NCBI GenBank assembly: GCA_038380795.1
Contig: CM076266.1
Location: forward strand, 33,554,145-33,618,144
DNA from: Pyrocephalus nanus
Lineage: Eukaryota > Chordata > Aves > Passeriformes > Tyrannidae
DNA: 64,000 bases
Reading direction: 5' to 3'
Below, piece by piece: positions 1-14,400 of this stretch; positions within the stretch are counted from its first letter, which is position 1; every line of letters begins with the position of its first letter. The notes beneath the pieces were generated by a model, which saw only the letters and a program-made list of their open reading frames with translations, was not told the DNA's origin and ran no database searches. Position numbers and translations under genes: made by a program.

Positions 1-3000
1 TTCAGAAATCCTTGTAAGAATAAAAACAGTGCCGCTATAAATTAAAAAAAAACCTCATGAAATACAGTGAGAGCAACACATACCGCACTGTGGCACCAGG
101 GATGTGATCTGTTTTAAGAAACACATGGCTTTACGTTTAATGAAGGGAGTCTGTTGAAGGATTGCAGACCAGGAGGGCACACTGGATTTGTTGTTTTATT
201 AGGTTCTGGGTTATGTACTTCTTCTTTTGCTGGGTATCTGACAACATATGCCATTCCACTCACAACTGAATGAGCTGGGGAAGGACTGCAGAAAAAAATC
301 ATTTATGAAGAACTGGAGCATTTTATTTTCTACCTTTTGAGAAAAGTGTTAAGCAAAAAAAAAAAAAGAATTATTTTGTCTAAACTAGAAACAGAAACAG
401 ATGGAAAGAAAAATGGAATTTAAGTAGAGAGAGAAGAATAATCATTCTTCACAAGCACAGGGAAGGTGTTCTTAAAAATCTGTAAGTACACTCACCAACA
501 TCCAGTTCATCGAAATCATGCCCTTTAGATGCAGCAGAAAGCCCTCCAGTATATCAGAGACAGATCTTGAAAATACTCCCTGCAAGATGAATTGAAGACA
601 CTTATCATCACACACGGGAAAATTTGCACTTTATGGGGTCAGAAACCGCATGGCTATGAGTGGACTGTGCTTGCATTTATGTGCTCCATGCTCCAACTTT
701 GGAACCACTCAAAACTAGTGGGCAAAGGGCATTCTTGGGGCTGGCATTTGCTGCCACTCCTCATCCAGCACCACAGAAGGACGCCACTGGAAAGGTCAGT
801 CCTGAATTCCTCTGTAATCCTGGCTGCCTGCAGTGAGGTGTTCCTACCATATTATTTTGGATGGATTTTGTGATCTGGCAACCAGTACTACTTCATTTCA
901 AGTCTGCCCAGGTTCATTTCTTGAAAACTGCTCTTTCCACACGTGCCCCAGAAACCTCCTGACATCAGGTTAGAAAGCTGTGCTGGTTTGCCTGAGGTTG
1001 TACAGGAGTGAGATTTAAGGCAAAAAGCGATGAGCTGGAATCTGGAACTGAGGCAAAGGAAACGCTGGATCACCCCTTGCAGCAACAGCCTCCACAGGCA
1101 TAACACAAGGCCATATGTGCAAAATGTGATTCAAAACACCCCTCAAGACATCCAGCCCCCCTGTACACTATGGAGCTGCCAGAGTGATCCCACAGAAAAT
1201 ATGAACAACATAGGTGGTCTCCAAAATCCTTTCCCAATCCCAAACTGGAGGAGGGCTCCAGGAATGTTCACTTCTGCTTGTTTGAGTTTCACAGTCCCAG
1301 GTTAACTCCTGAAAGACATAGAAATTCTCCTGCAGCCTTTAACATGGTGGCCTTCCACTTAAGACATTGATTCGAGACACACGGGGACTTAGGCTCAACT
1401 CCCTTCTAACTCAGAAAGGAGTTAGACCCATGCCTCCTAGAAATTTAAGGAATTAAGGTGGAAGTGGCATCCTCCTCTTTATAGTCCAGCGCCATGCGTC
1501 AATGAACCCATACTCAGAGAGTTGCAACCAAGCAGAAGGGAGCATTAATCCCCATCTCCTCTCCTGTGTCACTGGTTAGGCCAATGAGCGTGAATATAAC
1601 CTCGCTCTTCAGCTCCTCAGCTCTTCTCCACAACCAAGATCAACCTGTTCACCTCTTCGGAGTATCATGAATTTCATGCATTTGATGCTTTGGTTCTAGC
1701 AAAGGGCTTAACACTGGCATGATATTACCTAGTAATGGCCTTTGTTTAGAGTACTTTAAGCCTGTTGCACAATGCAATCATCATTAGGGTACACTGGTTC
1801 CATGACACCATCACCTCAGGTGGCAACTCTGCACACTTCCCACTCTCTCCTCAAGCCCCTTGGAGAACACAATTTAAACTGTATGAGTATTTAGCACGGG
1901 CTCCAGGATATTAACAGCTGGAATTTTTCACTCCCACACAATGCAAATATCCTTTCATTAGCTGCTAGAGCTGCTGATACACTGATGACAGTGTCTAAAC
2001 AAAGCTCCAGCACTAGTTCAATTAACAGACTCCATATTTACAGCCTTCAGTCTTGCATATGTAAATAGACTAAGGCTATGGAAATCAAAGATTTCCCCCT
2101 CCCTGTTGCTGCCAAAGAAAAGTCAGTGCAGAAGTTGGCCGGGCAGAAGTGATGGGTGTGAGGGTCCCCTCTCCGGTGTCCCAGACCTCTCTCTGGCAGA
2201 GAATGTGGGCATCTCTCTGCTAGAGAGCTGCATGCAGCAGGCCTAATGAGAGGATTGTCCATTCCATGGGGTCACCGCTGGGGGAACACCCTTCACTTTT
2301 TAACGGTAGAGGGAGATTTCAGTTTTAAATCCATGGCCACTTTTTTTCTCACAAGCTCAGAATAACGAGCTGTGATTCTTCAGCAAGAAAACCCAATGCA
2401 TTTTAACATTTCTCTGAAAATATTCAAAGGAAGTCCCAAATCCATGGGGTGTTGTTTATAATTGCTGCCAGGCTGATAAATCCTGGAGACAGAGGAGTCT
2501 ATATAAAAAAAAGATTTCCAGGAGCACAGGAAAACTGTGCAATACCAAGCTATCATCACCTTCTGATAGACAAAACATTTATAGTTTATTGTCAGGAGGA
2601 CTCTGGCTACAAAGGCTTTGCCTGAACTGGAATGGACTGACCTTTTGCAGTAGGCACAATAAGGCAGGGAATACCACTGAGCTGTCAGAACTTCTGCAAT
2701 AAACCCAAATCCCTTTTGATAAGGGGAATCAAAAGCACACAGTTCTCCACCAGCTCCTAATAATGCCCATGACCTTAAAAATCTGCTACATAGTTTGAGA
2801 ACGAGGTGCAACACCTGCTACCTGGCAGCAGCCTTTTGCTTTCCTCTGGATGGGTTCTTAGGAATTTCACACCTAGCTCCCCAAGCATCAGGTAAGAGAG
2901 TTTTCGTTTTCTATCATGCTATCCTAATGTTACCTGTCCAAGAAGCCTCATCAATATGACAGCAGCAAGCAGCTTGACAACTTCCTCCTAAATAACACAC

Positions 3001-3236
3001 TCCCACTCTGCTTTGTGCTCTGTGTTCAGTCCTGCATTGGGTATTTTAGAAATACAGTGAGTGTAGTTGAAAGCATGTAGTCATAAGATAAATGTTTTGC
3101 CCATCGAGAGTCAAAGTGCATGTCGCTTACTCCTTTCACTGTTTGAGTCACCGCTTAATAAAGAAACAAATCAAGGCGGCTCCAAACAAACCTGAAATGG
3201 GTACAATTTCTCTTCTCACTGTAATATATATATATA

Positions 3237-3442
3237 AGGAATATTTAGGTTGGAAAAGACCTCTAAGATCATTGAGTGCAACCGCTAACCCAGTACCACT
3301 GTGTTCACCATGAAACCATGTCCCCAAGGGTCACATCCACACGCCTTTTGAACACTTCCAGTGTTCGTAATTCCACCACTTCCCTGGGCAGCCTGTTTCA
3401 GTGCCTGACCACCCTTTCAGTGAAGAAATTTTTCCTAATATG
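3237..3442 (-). repeat. CR1 LINE 3' fragment
   Basis: On the plus strand it reads from the reverse complement of the CR1 3' end (TTAGGTTGGAAAAGACCT), through the conserved CCTGGGCAGCCTGTT block, to TTTTTCCTAATAT. This is the typical 5'-truncated avian CR1 3' tail, inserted on the minus strand. Many substitutions and a flanking (TA)n at 3223-3236 show that it is old. The open frame across 3276-3722 is an accident of this repeat. Confidence 0.93.
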
Positions 3443-4293
3443 TATATATATAACCCCCTCCTTTATCACATTAGGGAGTTTATCAACTGGTCCTTACAAT
3501 TACCTAGCTTACCATCAAAAGCAGCAATCCATTCAAATCCCATGGTTGATTTGCAGTAAAAGAAGAAACATTTTTTTTTTTAATTTCCATAGAGATTCAT
3601 TAATAGGGACAGGGGGAAAAAAAAGAGAACTTAAGGAAAAAATTAAAATAAGCCACATAAGAAATCATGGTGGAAAGTTACCAGCCTGGAGTTATGCACT
3701 TGAAATACAAGTTCACATTTAGAATCGGGGTCCCATCTCCTAAGCCATAGCACACATGTTCAGCTGTCAGCTCTAGAGGAGATTAAAATCCCAAGAGACT
3801 TTAAGCTTTTTGGGTTCAATGGCTGTTTCAACTGGTTAAAGCAGTTATTTAGATATTTGAGTTCCACAGAGGCCCAAAGCTCCTCAGTACTCACTGTATC
3901 AGGTTGCTAAATGTCTTCCTTACACCCAAACGCCTTCCTGTGCTCCTGTCATTCCTTGACCTACATGGGGGTCCTTTACAAGATCACCCTGAGCCCAAAA
4001 CTTACTTTTGTAAGTAACTGGATATGACTCCTCTCCTCATAAAATAAATGCAAACTCTGGATCCAAAGAGTATGGGAGCTCTTCCATGTGTCTGACTCAA
4101 GCAGTGAAATCCCAAGTAGAAGGCAGGATTCTCTGTTTCCCATTTTTTGCTGGCAAAGTGGAAAATTCTCCAGATTTGCTGCAGTTTGCTTAGACACCAA
4201 GTCTCCATCTGCTCTACCAGGGTTGTAAAACTCTTGCCTGGGTCTGGGTTCTGCTAGTCTTTTGTCTTCCATTGTCTTCTTCCTTTATCTGAG

Positions 4294-4395
4294 CCATAGA
4301 ATCATTTAGGTCACAAAAGACCTCTGAGATCATTGAGTCCAACTGTAAACCCATCACTGCCAAGTCCACCCCTAAACCGTGCCTGCAAAATGCAC
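4294..4395 (-). repeat. CR1 LINE 3' terminal fragment (short)
   Basis: The block runs from CATAGAATCATTTAGGT through GATCATTGAGTCCAAC to CCAAGTCCACCCCTAAACC. It matches the last 100 bp or so of an avian CR1 in reverse complement, including the near-terminal ATTCTATG motif. It is the same orientation and subfamily type as the copy at 3.24 kb, but the two overlap in consensus position, so they are separate insertions. Confidence 0.9.
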
Positions 4396-7300
4396 ATTGA
4401 GTATTCAGTTCTGTCTGCGAAAGGAATTTCAATTAAAATAAACAAAATTGCTGAATGACAGTGAGGATAATAGCATTTTATTGCTGCACAGCAGGGCTGC
4501 GAAGGTAGTTAAAGATTCTGAGGTTGGAGTAAAGGGAGATGCATATATGTTCCCTAGATAGATACATTTATTTTCGTTTAAAAATGTAAACCCAAAAGAT
4601 GACTGTAACTGCACGTTTCCCTCCTCCACCCTGGACAACTGAATCCATTTACCTGGAGTTTGATCAAGTTACAGCACAGAAACTCCTCTTTAAAAACAAG
4701 GCCCTCCTCTTTCCCTTTTTACTCCCATCTTAATGCTTTACAAAGCGAAACTCCAGACACTTTGTGAGTCACATATCACTACCAAATAAGTTGCAGTCGT
4801 TGAATGGTGCCTCATAAAGGAGGCAGGAAACAGGAAAAGCTCAAAATAAAGCTGTTTGTAAATTAAAGAACTGAGGGGAAGAATGGATAGGAAATGAGCC
4901 CCTTATTTCTTCTTCAAAATTATTCTGATTAATGAGGAGGAAGATCAATAGCCTATCTGCAGCTGCCATGGGGAAGACAGGGTGAAGAGTGAATCCAGAT
5001 CCACGAATCCCCCTGGTGCCAACACATCACATTCTGCACAAGCTCGATATAATGAGCTGCAGGGTGAGATCTCACGTGACTGCACTGCTTACCTGGCTGT
5101 CCATTCAGTTCCTCATTATAGCTTGATGTGATCACTTACAGGGTACCAAAAAGAGAAGTGTGGGGCATAGATTTGTGAGTCGTCAGAAAAAGTATTGCTT
5201 TCGTTCCTGCAGCACTGCTTTCCTCCTGCTGTAATAAGAGCCCCAAATATTCCAGACTTCCCCCTGCACTGCTGCTGCTGCTGCATGGAGCTTGGAAGTC
5301 ATGCTCAAATGTGTTTCCACAACACTTGGCAACATCCAGGCCCACAGCCTGATACAAAGCATACTGAAAACAGCACAACATTCCCACTGACGTTTTTGGA
5401 TTATCTTTTTAAAGCAACCCCTAAATGAAGCACCTCAGATACTGCTGCTTCCTTTATTAATGTTTGGTTTGGGGACTTCATAATTATGTTTAGCAGCTTT
5501 TGTGGGCCAGCAGATTCCCAGGCAAAATGACCTGGCAGGATGCTGAGGCCATTTCCACTGGTTTTGGAGCACTGTGTAAAGAGACAATGACTGTTTTTTG
5601 GATGGAGACCCTGGATGAAACAAGACAAGGCATCGTGCTCCCATCCTCTTTGGCTTGCCCCAAAGACAGGGAGAAAGTACCCAGCACTATTTCATTAAGG
5701 TTTTGGCATGTTCCTTAATGGCATTTGTGGTAGTTACAGGCACAAAGGAAGCATTTATCCCCGGTTGCTTTTCCCATCTGCAGCCATTCATTTGCAGATC
5801 TGCCCAGAGATCAATTCACACTGGCAAGAGAGATAAGAGGGACCCCTGATGCTGGACTTCAGAGATTACAGCAGCCGGGTGTGCTCCAAGAGCCAATACA
5901 GAATAGCAGAAGGGTGCTGTATTTTTGAGCATTCCCTATGAATGTCCCAGGAACGCTGTCACAGCCGACCCACTTGCTCTAGGCTCTGCAGAGAGCTGAG
6001 GGACACCAGCACTCAGATGCAGTTAGGGAGGGATTCCTCCTTTCCACAGAAACTGAGTACATACAAAACAACACACAGAGACAGGCTAGCACCAAAAATT
6101 ATTACTGATACATATTTTTAAGAGAAAACTCTGCTTTCATTGCCAGCTCTCCAGAAGACTCGGTCTCCTTTCTGGCATTACCCTGCTCAAAACGTGGAGG
6201 CAATCAAAGGGCTTTTAGCAGAAACCTCTTAGCAAGGGGCACTGCTCCTCCAGCCACAGGAGTGAGTAGCAGTAAATGGGATACAGTTCTTAAAAAGCTG
6301 GCTCCTTGGCTATAACTAAAATCAACATTTAAAAATGCTTAATGTGAGTGTTTGTGAAATCAAGAAAAACAGCTATATAGTGCTCATATTTAGACTTACC
6401 GAGGAAAATGTTTTCATTTGGTACTTAACTGTATCCTTACACTTGGGTTTAAGCCACTCCTAAAATTGGCTCAGGCTGCCACAAAACAACAGCTTAAACC
6501 AATTTAATTGCTGTCTGCTGCAATCCCACCCGACTTCCCACCCCTGGTTGCACATTCCCTGTCTCCTTCCTTACACCAACTCTCATGCTTGGCTAACTCT
6601 GCTCTGAGCCATTTGGGCATGCAAGCCAGACACACTTCCCTGAGACCCTAAAACACCCCCCATTTCTACCAATTTAGCATGGTGAAGTGACTCAACACCA
6701 GGTAACATGCACACTAGAGCCGGTGAAAAGCAAGGTGTGGAATTGCTCATTTGAGATGTGGTGGTACCATGAGGTTCAGAAATATGACAGCTCATCCCTG
6801 TAGTCCTGGTCCCTGCCCCTCTGCCCAGGCCATTAAATCTTATCCTTGCTAAATTATCCAAAGATTAACCTGACCCTCCTCCTTTCACTCACAGGCACAC
6901 ACTTGGTTTCTGCAAGGTCAGTAAATTCACTCAGCTCAGCCAGAGTCATTACCAGCATGGAAATGCACGTCTGGAGGTGAGAAGGGCTTCTCCCTTTCAA
7001 CTCCAGGGAGCCAGCCATTAGATCATCTAAGAGGTGTTGTCAAGCCATATCCTCAGGCTTCTGCATGCATTTGAATCCCTGGTACTCCAAAATCTGGGCT
7101 GCAGAATTGTAGACAAAGCTTTACGCTGAAAGGAATCCAGGAGGAAGGCTCCCACAACCTTTGTAGCAGGTGTCCTATCTGGTCATTCTAATAGCCCTGT
7201 TTAAAGATAAGGACACTAAGGACTACATCAGATCTTTAAGGAGGAGATATAAGCCAATTTATAGGATATTCAAAGACACTGAAGTAGCCAGAACCTAATA

Positions 7301-9027
7301 AAAATAAAATGGAAAGGGGAAAAAATAAAAAAGGAAAACCCTACAGCAAGACAGCTGAGATTTCTGACAGGACACTCTTCTCTCAGTGTAGATTTACCAG
7401 TGTTTTGTGACACAGACAGAGTCTTAAATATGAAGATAGGTGCTCATCTGTAACGAAGTTTTCTCATACATTATGTAGCAGTCTCTTCCACTCTTCATAT
7501 AAATCTGTCTGTACCTATAAATGGAAATGATGCCTCATGTACATTATCATATATTATAACCTCTGATGATGTGGTAAAGGCAAGGAAATAAACAAAGGAA
7601 GTGGTGTGCTTCATCAGAGCATACCAACTCCATAGGGCCTTGCTAAGTCAGCTTCGGGCAAACCAGTGCTGTGAAATAGTACAAAAACATGTGGAAAAGC
7701 AAAATGATGACTGAAGAGACAGTAAACTGGTGAGTTGGTTGCATAAGAGAACAAAAGACCGAGTAATCTTGTGAACAGGCTAAAAGACCAAAAAGAATCC
7801 ATGCGTGCCTTAAAACTGGATATTGCACAAAGTGGCACAGCACAAGATGGGAAAACAGGCCAGAGCAGGTCTGCTGGGCAGCACTGGGAGGAAGATGAGA
7901 CTGGGGATCCCTGCAATGCTGAGGCCAAATCCTGAGTCAAACCCCAGCTTTCTGAAAGAAATGGGAGGTGGGGGCTAGAACTGCTGATCGCTTCCCTTTT
8001 TCAGAATATATAATCTTTGCATTCTTGGGGTTTTCATCAGTGAACACTTGTTCTCATCAGTGTTTTCTTGTTTAGCATTTCAGCCTGACCACTGTGCCTA
8101 AGGGGCTAATGAGCTGTGACTGGCAATACCATTAAAGATAGATTTGATGGCATCCTGGCAGACAAAAGTATTTTAATTAAACTGAAAGAAAATTGTTGTT
8201 TATGGGCCAGGAGCCCATAGTGAATAGACAAAAGTAAGCCTTTTGATAGGAAAAATCAGTGCCACATCTAAGGAATGGGGAAATTGAGGTTTAATTCTTG
8301 GCTCTAGCAGACTTCCAGCACAGCCCATTACTTTGGGCCAAGGGCATGTTTTGACTTGTCTTTTGGAAGATGTAGACAGTTCAGTCTCAGTCTCCCTTGA
8401 ACTTTCTGGCTATTTTCATTAAGGAGGGCCAAGCAGTGCCCAGAGGAAGCACCACACTGGTTAGCCATCAGGGACACTTCCCAGTTCCCCCCACAACTTT
8501 ATTTTACAGTAAAACTTCAGAGATCAGTTCTTTAAAGGTCAAGCTAAATCTGAACTAGCCAGGGTTACACTGAAAACCACAAGATTTATAAAAAGCAGTT
8601 CCCTCTCTCACCCTGTTAAGGCTCAAGCAAATAGCAAAACTTGCTTTGACTTTGCCAAGATTGAAGTTAAAGCCTCCAAATTTGCTCTTTTAATCAATTT
8701 CAGTGAATTCTCATTCACTTTGAAAGTAGTATAAGTTTTGAGCATTGCTTGATTTGTTGTGGAAAGAGCCTATGGAGAGAGAAGTAATGGTAATGAATTA
8801 GTTTCTCCAAAACAAAATTATCACATATAGACATTTCAAGACCGGGTAGGCAGCTTCCCCTATTGAAGCTGTGCAACACTTTTCACTTTAATACTATATT
8901 GTCACTTGCTTCACTTTGTTAGCTTTCAGTGCTTGGTCTGAAAGCTCTCACTGGATGCCACAAGTTCGTTGAGAAGATGCTTTTTCTGGTTTTATCCAAA
9001 GTGTTTCATTCTTTTTTAGCCTTGTCA

Positions 9028-9110
9028 GGAAAAAAAAGGAAAAAAGAACACAAAAGAAGGAAAAGGAAAAGAAAAAGAAAGGGAAAAAAAAAAGGAAAGA
9101 GAAGAAAAAT
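9028..9110. repeat. Purine-rich (GGAAAA)n-like tract
   Basis: About 80 bp of nearly pure A and G on the plus strand, built of AAAGG, AAAAG and GGAAAAG units with only two or three pyrimidines. It explains the Lys/Arg-rich and Phe/Ser-rich open frames on the two strands here, which are not genes. Confidence 0.85.
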
Positions 9111-10332
9111 ATGTCTATCATTAACAATGTTAATATTTCCACAGCTGTGATGGTATATTTTATATTTGGAGTCTGATAAAACAGTGAAGCATGACCTATA
9201 TGAAGGAGGTCAGAAAACTAAAGTTGTTACAGGGCTGACATCGTAGCCCATTTGAGCTCATTGTGAGTGAGAAGTGTAGAGGCAGAGGATCATTTACACA
9301 AGAACTGAAGTTGTTTCAAGGCCACCATTACCTCGCAGGGATCATTCAGATTTAAAAGCTGTGGTGCTTTACAGGTCTCTCATACTTTCCGTGGGTGTTC
9401 TCTAAGCTGCAGGTAAATCCCTCCCATTTACAGTAAGCTTTCTCCTGAAACAGAAAATACATCCTACGGTTTTATCAACTGTCATCTAAAAACTGAGGCA
9501 CCTCCTGTGGCTTCGGTTGCTGCTTCTTACAGCCAATTTCAATAAATAGAAAAGGAATCATGTAGTTTGGCATCACTCTTTAACCTCAAGTAAAAGTTCC
9601 ACTTACCTTGGCTCAGCAGCCAACTCCTTTGGTAGTCTCCTCTGCCTGACCTGGTCAGCACATGAAGCCTTCACCCCCAACCCTGCTCCCACCTCCAGGG
9701 CTGTCCACAGGAAATCTCTGCAGCTCAATCCCACCCTGCCAGGCTCCTTCCTCCTGGCAGAGCTTAGAGCACCAGAGCCAGGCTGAACACAACACATTGT
9801 AAATCAACATCTCTCTTTGCTTACGCTACTAATGACACCTCAGATTACTAGCACTTAATTAAATTCACTTTTCGGTGTGCTTTTTACATTTTGTTCTTCT
9901 ATCAGCTGAGACAGTAAAACTCTATTCCTGTAGAGCAATTTAATTTAGGTTGACTCAGTGTTTTATATTCAGATTTTCAGTGTTGCAACATTTGAGTGGC
10001 AAATCCACGAAGGACTATTTTTTAAGTACTTCTATGAAATTAAAGTAGACCTATACTGAGGGTAGGAACTTTAACAAGCAAAATACTTAAAACCAAATAA
10101 GTATGAGGAAAAAGCAATATAATGGAGAAAAGTTATTTGGCCAGCTGAAGCAGATTCATTAAGAGAGATCTCATATATGTGCAAGAAATACAGTTGCATG
10201 TAAAAATATTTGGAGGATTGGTAACACAGCTAAATAGTTAATAATTTTATTTTTTTCTGATGAGTTTTATATTAGATTTGGTAGAAAATACCACTGAAAT
10301 CTTCCCACCAGGCAAAACTACCTACCTGATAA

Positions 10333-10352
10333 AAGACCTTATAAAAGGTCTT
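10333..10352. repeat. Inverted repeat, 8-bp arms, with nearby direct repeat
   Basis: AAGACCTT and AAGGTCTT flank ATAA. The decamer CTGATAAAAG occurs at 10327-10336 and again at 10357-10366, framing the hairpin. Confidence 0.7.
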
Positions 10353-11466
10353 GATTCTGATAAAAGTCTTCACATGCTCAGCTTTGTGGGTTAAGGATGG
10401 TTGTACAGATCTACAGACTGTATATAAATCACAGTGCATGAATTTAACCATGGAGAAGATCGACTGAGACTGTGCATGGGTCTTGTGGACTGTCCCTCCT
10501 GCTCAGGCAGGGTGGAGCAGTGAGAGAGCCGCTGCAGGGAATAATGGAAGTAACTGCAACCACTAGTGAGCACCTGACCATTTCCCTGGAGAATTGTTGA
10601 CTTAAACATATTTTAGTTTTTCCAAATAATTTAATAAAGACCTGGAGATATTTATTTTTTTTCTCTCCTTGCTGATGGGTTTTGGTGCTTTCTGGGAGCA
10701 GGAATGTTTATTTGGAGGAACAGGTCTGTAAGAGACAAGTATTTAGGGTTAAGGAGTTAAGCCTGAGGAGTGATTTTACTTTTGCAGCTTTAAATATTCC
10801 TAATAATTTCAGTAATTTTTATTAGGCTGTGTAATAACATCTATGAATTAGTTGTCCATAGGTAACTAATATTTTAATCTCTCTCTCTCTCATCGGAACA
10901 AGGAAAGTCTGTAAATTTCAGGACTACGTATTGGGTGTTTTGTGTAAGTGTTCTTGTTTTGCCAAGGTGTAGTGCAACACTAGACTGGGAAAACCTGCTC
11001 TGTATGTTGGGATAATCATTTATGACTGAAGGTGACATTTTGATCCTTAATTTACATATTTAGACAAGTTTTCTTCTGCTAGACCCACAGAAGTTTTCCA
11101 CTGACATTTCCCCCCTTTTTTAATTCCTAAATGCCTCCCCATTTATGCCTCCCCGTTCCTGTTAGATTTATTTTCTTTACTTTGCCTTCAGCACTGATGG
11201 AACCATCCACGTAGGCACCACTGGAGGTGGTTGCACTTCCACCCTACCCTACATTGCTGGGGGCACTTGGAAGTTGAACCAAACCCTCTTTGGTCCTGGA
11301 GGTGCCAGCACGTGCCCAAAGCAGGCATATGTATATCAAACATGGATCAATACATGTATAACACACACATGTGTGCTCCTGAGGGCTTGGTAGGGGAGGG
11401 GCAGAGTGTGTGGGAAAAGGAGAGGAAAGGACACATACACAGAGGCAATGCACATTATGGTGTTTT

Positions 11467-11513
11467 GGTTTTTTTTTTAAGACAAGAAAACCCTTTGCAC
11501 CAAAAAAAAAACC
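11467..11513. repeat. Inverted homopolymer repeat
   Basis: GG followed by ten T (11467-11478) is mirrored by ten A followed by CC (11502-11513). The 12-bp arms are exact but low in complexity. Confidence 0.65.
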
Positions 11514-14179
11514 CCACAAAGAGTTTCCTAACGTTGCATCTCAAGGCTCATGATCGCTGAAGCTGTGCAAGGAACATTAACTGCTGCTGAGGGCTGGAGG
11601 GGTAACAGTCCTGTCACAGAATCATCTCTGCATGATCTGTCTAATAGAAGAGCACTACCTGCTGGCAGCTTTGGCTCTACACTTGGCTTCTGAGTCTTGG
11701 AAAAATCCTTTTAGTTCTCTGTTAGGTTGAATTTGGACATGCCAGAGGCATGGCAGTATCTCTCCGGGGTCTGAGTGGTGGCATGGGGAGGGATGCAAGA
11801 GGACTGGTCCCTTTAGTCCCTTGGAGCAGTTTCCCAAGGTTTCCATGAGTTACCTGTTCCCATGCACAACCAGGATCCCGGTGCCCTTCAAGACCCTCGT
11901 GCAGCTGTTGGATATGGACGAGGAGCAGCAATGCATTTGCTCGATCTGTTCAGCACCCTGCAGTTAGCAGAGTTTGTTTTGACTTAAGGGGGTTGCTGCA
12001 GCATGTATACATTACTGGAGGAAATTTGTAGTGCATGAGTGCAGTGTTTATTCATGTCATTACTTTTCACTTCTTCTTGGGGTATGCCTGCATCTCTTGT
12101 CCTTCTGCCTCCAGAGTTTCAGTGCCATCTTTGAAAATTATGCCCAGAGGTTAAGGCTAACAGTTCCAACCAGCACGTTAGCAGGGCTCGAGTAACTACC
12201 GGCATTTTTTGTTTGCAGACTTTGCTCAATCTTTCATATAAATTGAAGGAAAAAGGTTACAAATAGGATTATGTTTTTAAGACGAGTAAGTCCACACAGT
12301 ACTACACTGCAAAAGAAATAGTCTTTTTCTTCCACTAGAAAATTATTGATCAAAGTTATTCAAATCTGCATTTAAGTAGATAAAAGTGGAAAATGTACAT
12401 AGTAATGAAATATAGTATTTCGTGATGTATATTATGAAATAGAAGAGAATGAGATTATTTCTTTAAGATTATAAATTATTAAATTATCATTAAAATGTAT
12501 GTATATAAATAATTCTATGAGCTTTTCTGATTAGATTACATTGATATGACAGAGCACATTTTGTTTATTCTTTGATGCTTTTCAATAAGGATTTAAATTC
12601 TAAGTAGATTTCAGGAAGATTTTCTTTTAAAACAGCAGCAAGAGGTAATGACAATACATAATGAAGCAGAACAGGAAACAGGAGAGACTTTTTAATTCAC
12701 ACAATTAGTTTCCTGTGTAAAAGATGACTAAGTTATCACCGCATACAGATTTTTGTGGGGGAAGTTTTATTCTGTTTATTACATAAATAAAACTCAGAGC
12801 ATTTAATACAAACCATTTTGCTACTACTTGCAATCCTAGAAGAGCAAAGGAGAGTGCTGTTGTGAACTTTGAGATCAGGAGATCTGCAGAGAGGATTTGC
12901 ACCTTAGGGTTTCAGTGCTGAGCACAAGGAGCATTATGTGCTCTTTCACATAAAGGAGAATAAAGCAGGTTTTCATCCCTCATTTTGCAAATATGGCAGC
13001 AATCTCTGGTGCTGCGGTGGACTTCTCCCTTTTTCAGTGAGATGTCGGAGCACCACAGTGAGACAGTGATGGGCTGTAAGGAGTCTGGAGAAGAGGTGAC
13101 TTCTGTTTGCTGTGTTGGTGGGCTAAGCAGGGATTTGGGTGCCGGAAATCTGAGTGAAGAAGCAGATTTAGGAAGTGGGGAGCAGCAGAGAGGAGCAGGG
13201 ATGAAGGTTGCATGTGGTCGAAAAGAAGGAAGCAGGATTTGTGCAGATCCTTGGCATTTATAAGTGATTACAAGAGAAACACACGTAATGAGAGGTAACT
13301 GAGAAATTTAAATGGAAGAGTTTAAAGATGGGCAAGTGCACAGTTAAGCTGTGCTATAAGCAAGGTGTTTCCAAAGCGTGATAAGCAAAGCACTCTCTTT
13401 GCCAGGTTTATGACAAGTGAAGAAAGGAGCAGGGCTGCATTGAAATCCGTGTGGTAGGAGCCCCATTCATGTAAGAGGCTCCATTCAGGGCCTTACAAAG
13501 GGTATGAGTCAACTGCAAAGAAAGGAGGCATTTCACAGAAACTGAAGTGTGACCCTTTGTTTTTCCTGACCCCAAGGTCCTCAGCGACACAAAAGGGGAC
13601 CCCAGCACTGATTCTGCAGCAACAAATGCCTGTTGTGAGTGAGTGTATTTGAGGAGCAGTGACAATAAGGAATGACCCGAGGTTCTTGTTTCCATCCCTT
13701 GTTTCCCAAGGGACTGTCAAGGAGGCAGTCCTGCGTGCAGCCTGACAGAGGTGAGGAAATGAGGGTGCTGGGAAGCTCTTCCTAGGGGATGCATTTCCCT
13801 CTCCTGAAATGCGTGATCTGATCATCCATGTTTACTTTTGGGACATCTGGATAGTGACTTTTTTGGATTTTGCTCTGCAAGGTCTATAGAAGTAAACACA
13901 TCTTTTATTTAGCTGTTACGTGAAGTGGGATTTTTCTAATTTAGACTGGCAAGGGATTAGGATGTCTTAGTAACCTTGTCTTTGTTTCAACCTTCCACTA
14001 GTCCATGACTACTTTCTTTCACAATCAACGTAGACATGAAAGGGATGTTTTGCTTTGCCCTTTTCATTATCCCAGAGTGCTGCAAGTACCTATTAAAGTT
14101 CATGAAGGAATTAGGGCGCAGAATGATGGATTTAAAGGTATCATAAAACTCTTCCTGGTAAATAGTAGTCCCCAAATCT

Positions 14180-14400
14180 ATTCCAGTTGTGACCCGACAG
14201 AGGCTGCTGGAGGCATCCCAAGCAGCGGTGCATTGGCTGTACAGATCGTTTGAGCTGAGGAAATTCATTTGCATATGGATGCCATGCTAAGGAGGAGAGC
14301 CCGGATTTCATTACTGCTAATGATGTGTGTGAGAGAAGTGATTTAGTTTACAGCCAGTGCCAGGCATGGCACAATGAGGAAGTACTTAATTCACACAAAG
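14180..14400. promoter_or_regulatory. Candidate downstream regulatory element
   Basis: A unique block with an exact octamer ATTTGCAT at 14267-14274, a following ATTACTGCTAATGATG homeodomain-like cluster, and TTAATT nearby. Frames are open on both strands over the left half (about 13.99-14.27 kb) but encode nothing recognisable. Low confidence. Confidence 0.22.

Noticed and set aside
2380..2814. 144-codon open frame on the minus strand in the downstream intergenic region
   Set aside because: No family motif, no splice or promoter context; consistent with chance.
3276..3722. 148-codon open frame on the plus strand
   Set aside because: It starts inside an antisense CR1 3' tail, which is non-coding, and runs into simple AT-rich sequence.
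5269..5283. (CTG)5 trinucleotide repeat
   Set aside because: Only five units; too short to be notable.
8929..9150. Lys/Arg-rich small protein on the plus strand (and a Phe-rich one opposite)
   Set aside because: A direct translation of the purine-rich low-complexity tract.
13987..14274. Open frames on both strands that might be an exon of a neighbouring gene
   Set aside because: No matching splice sites with a coding continuation and no recognised protein; better described as a possible conserved non-coding block.
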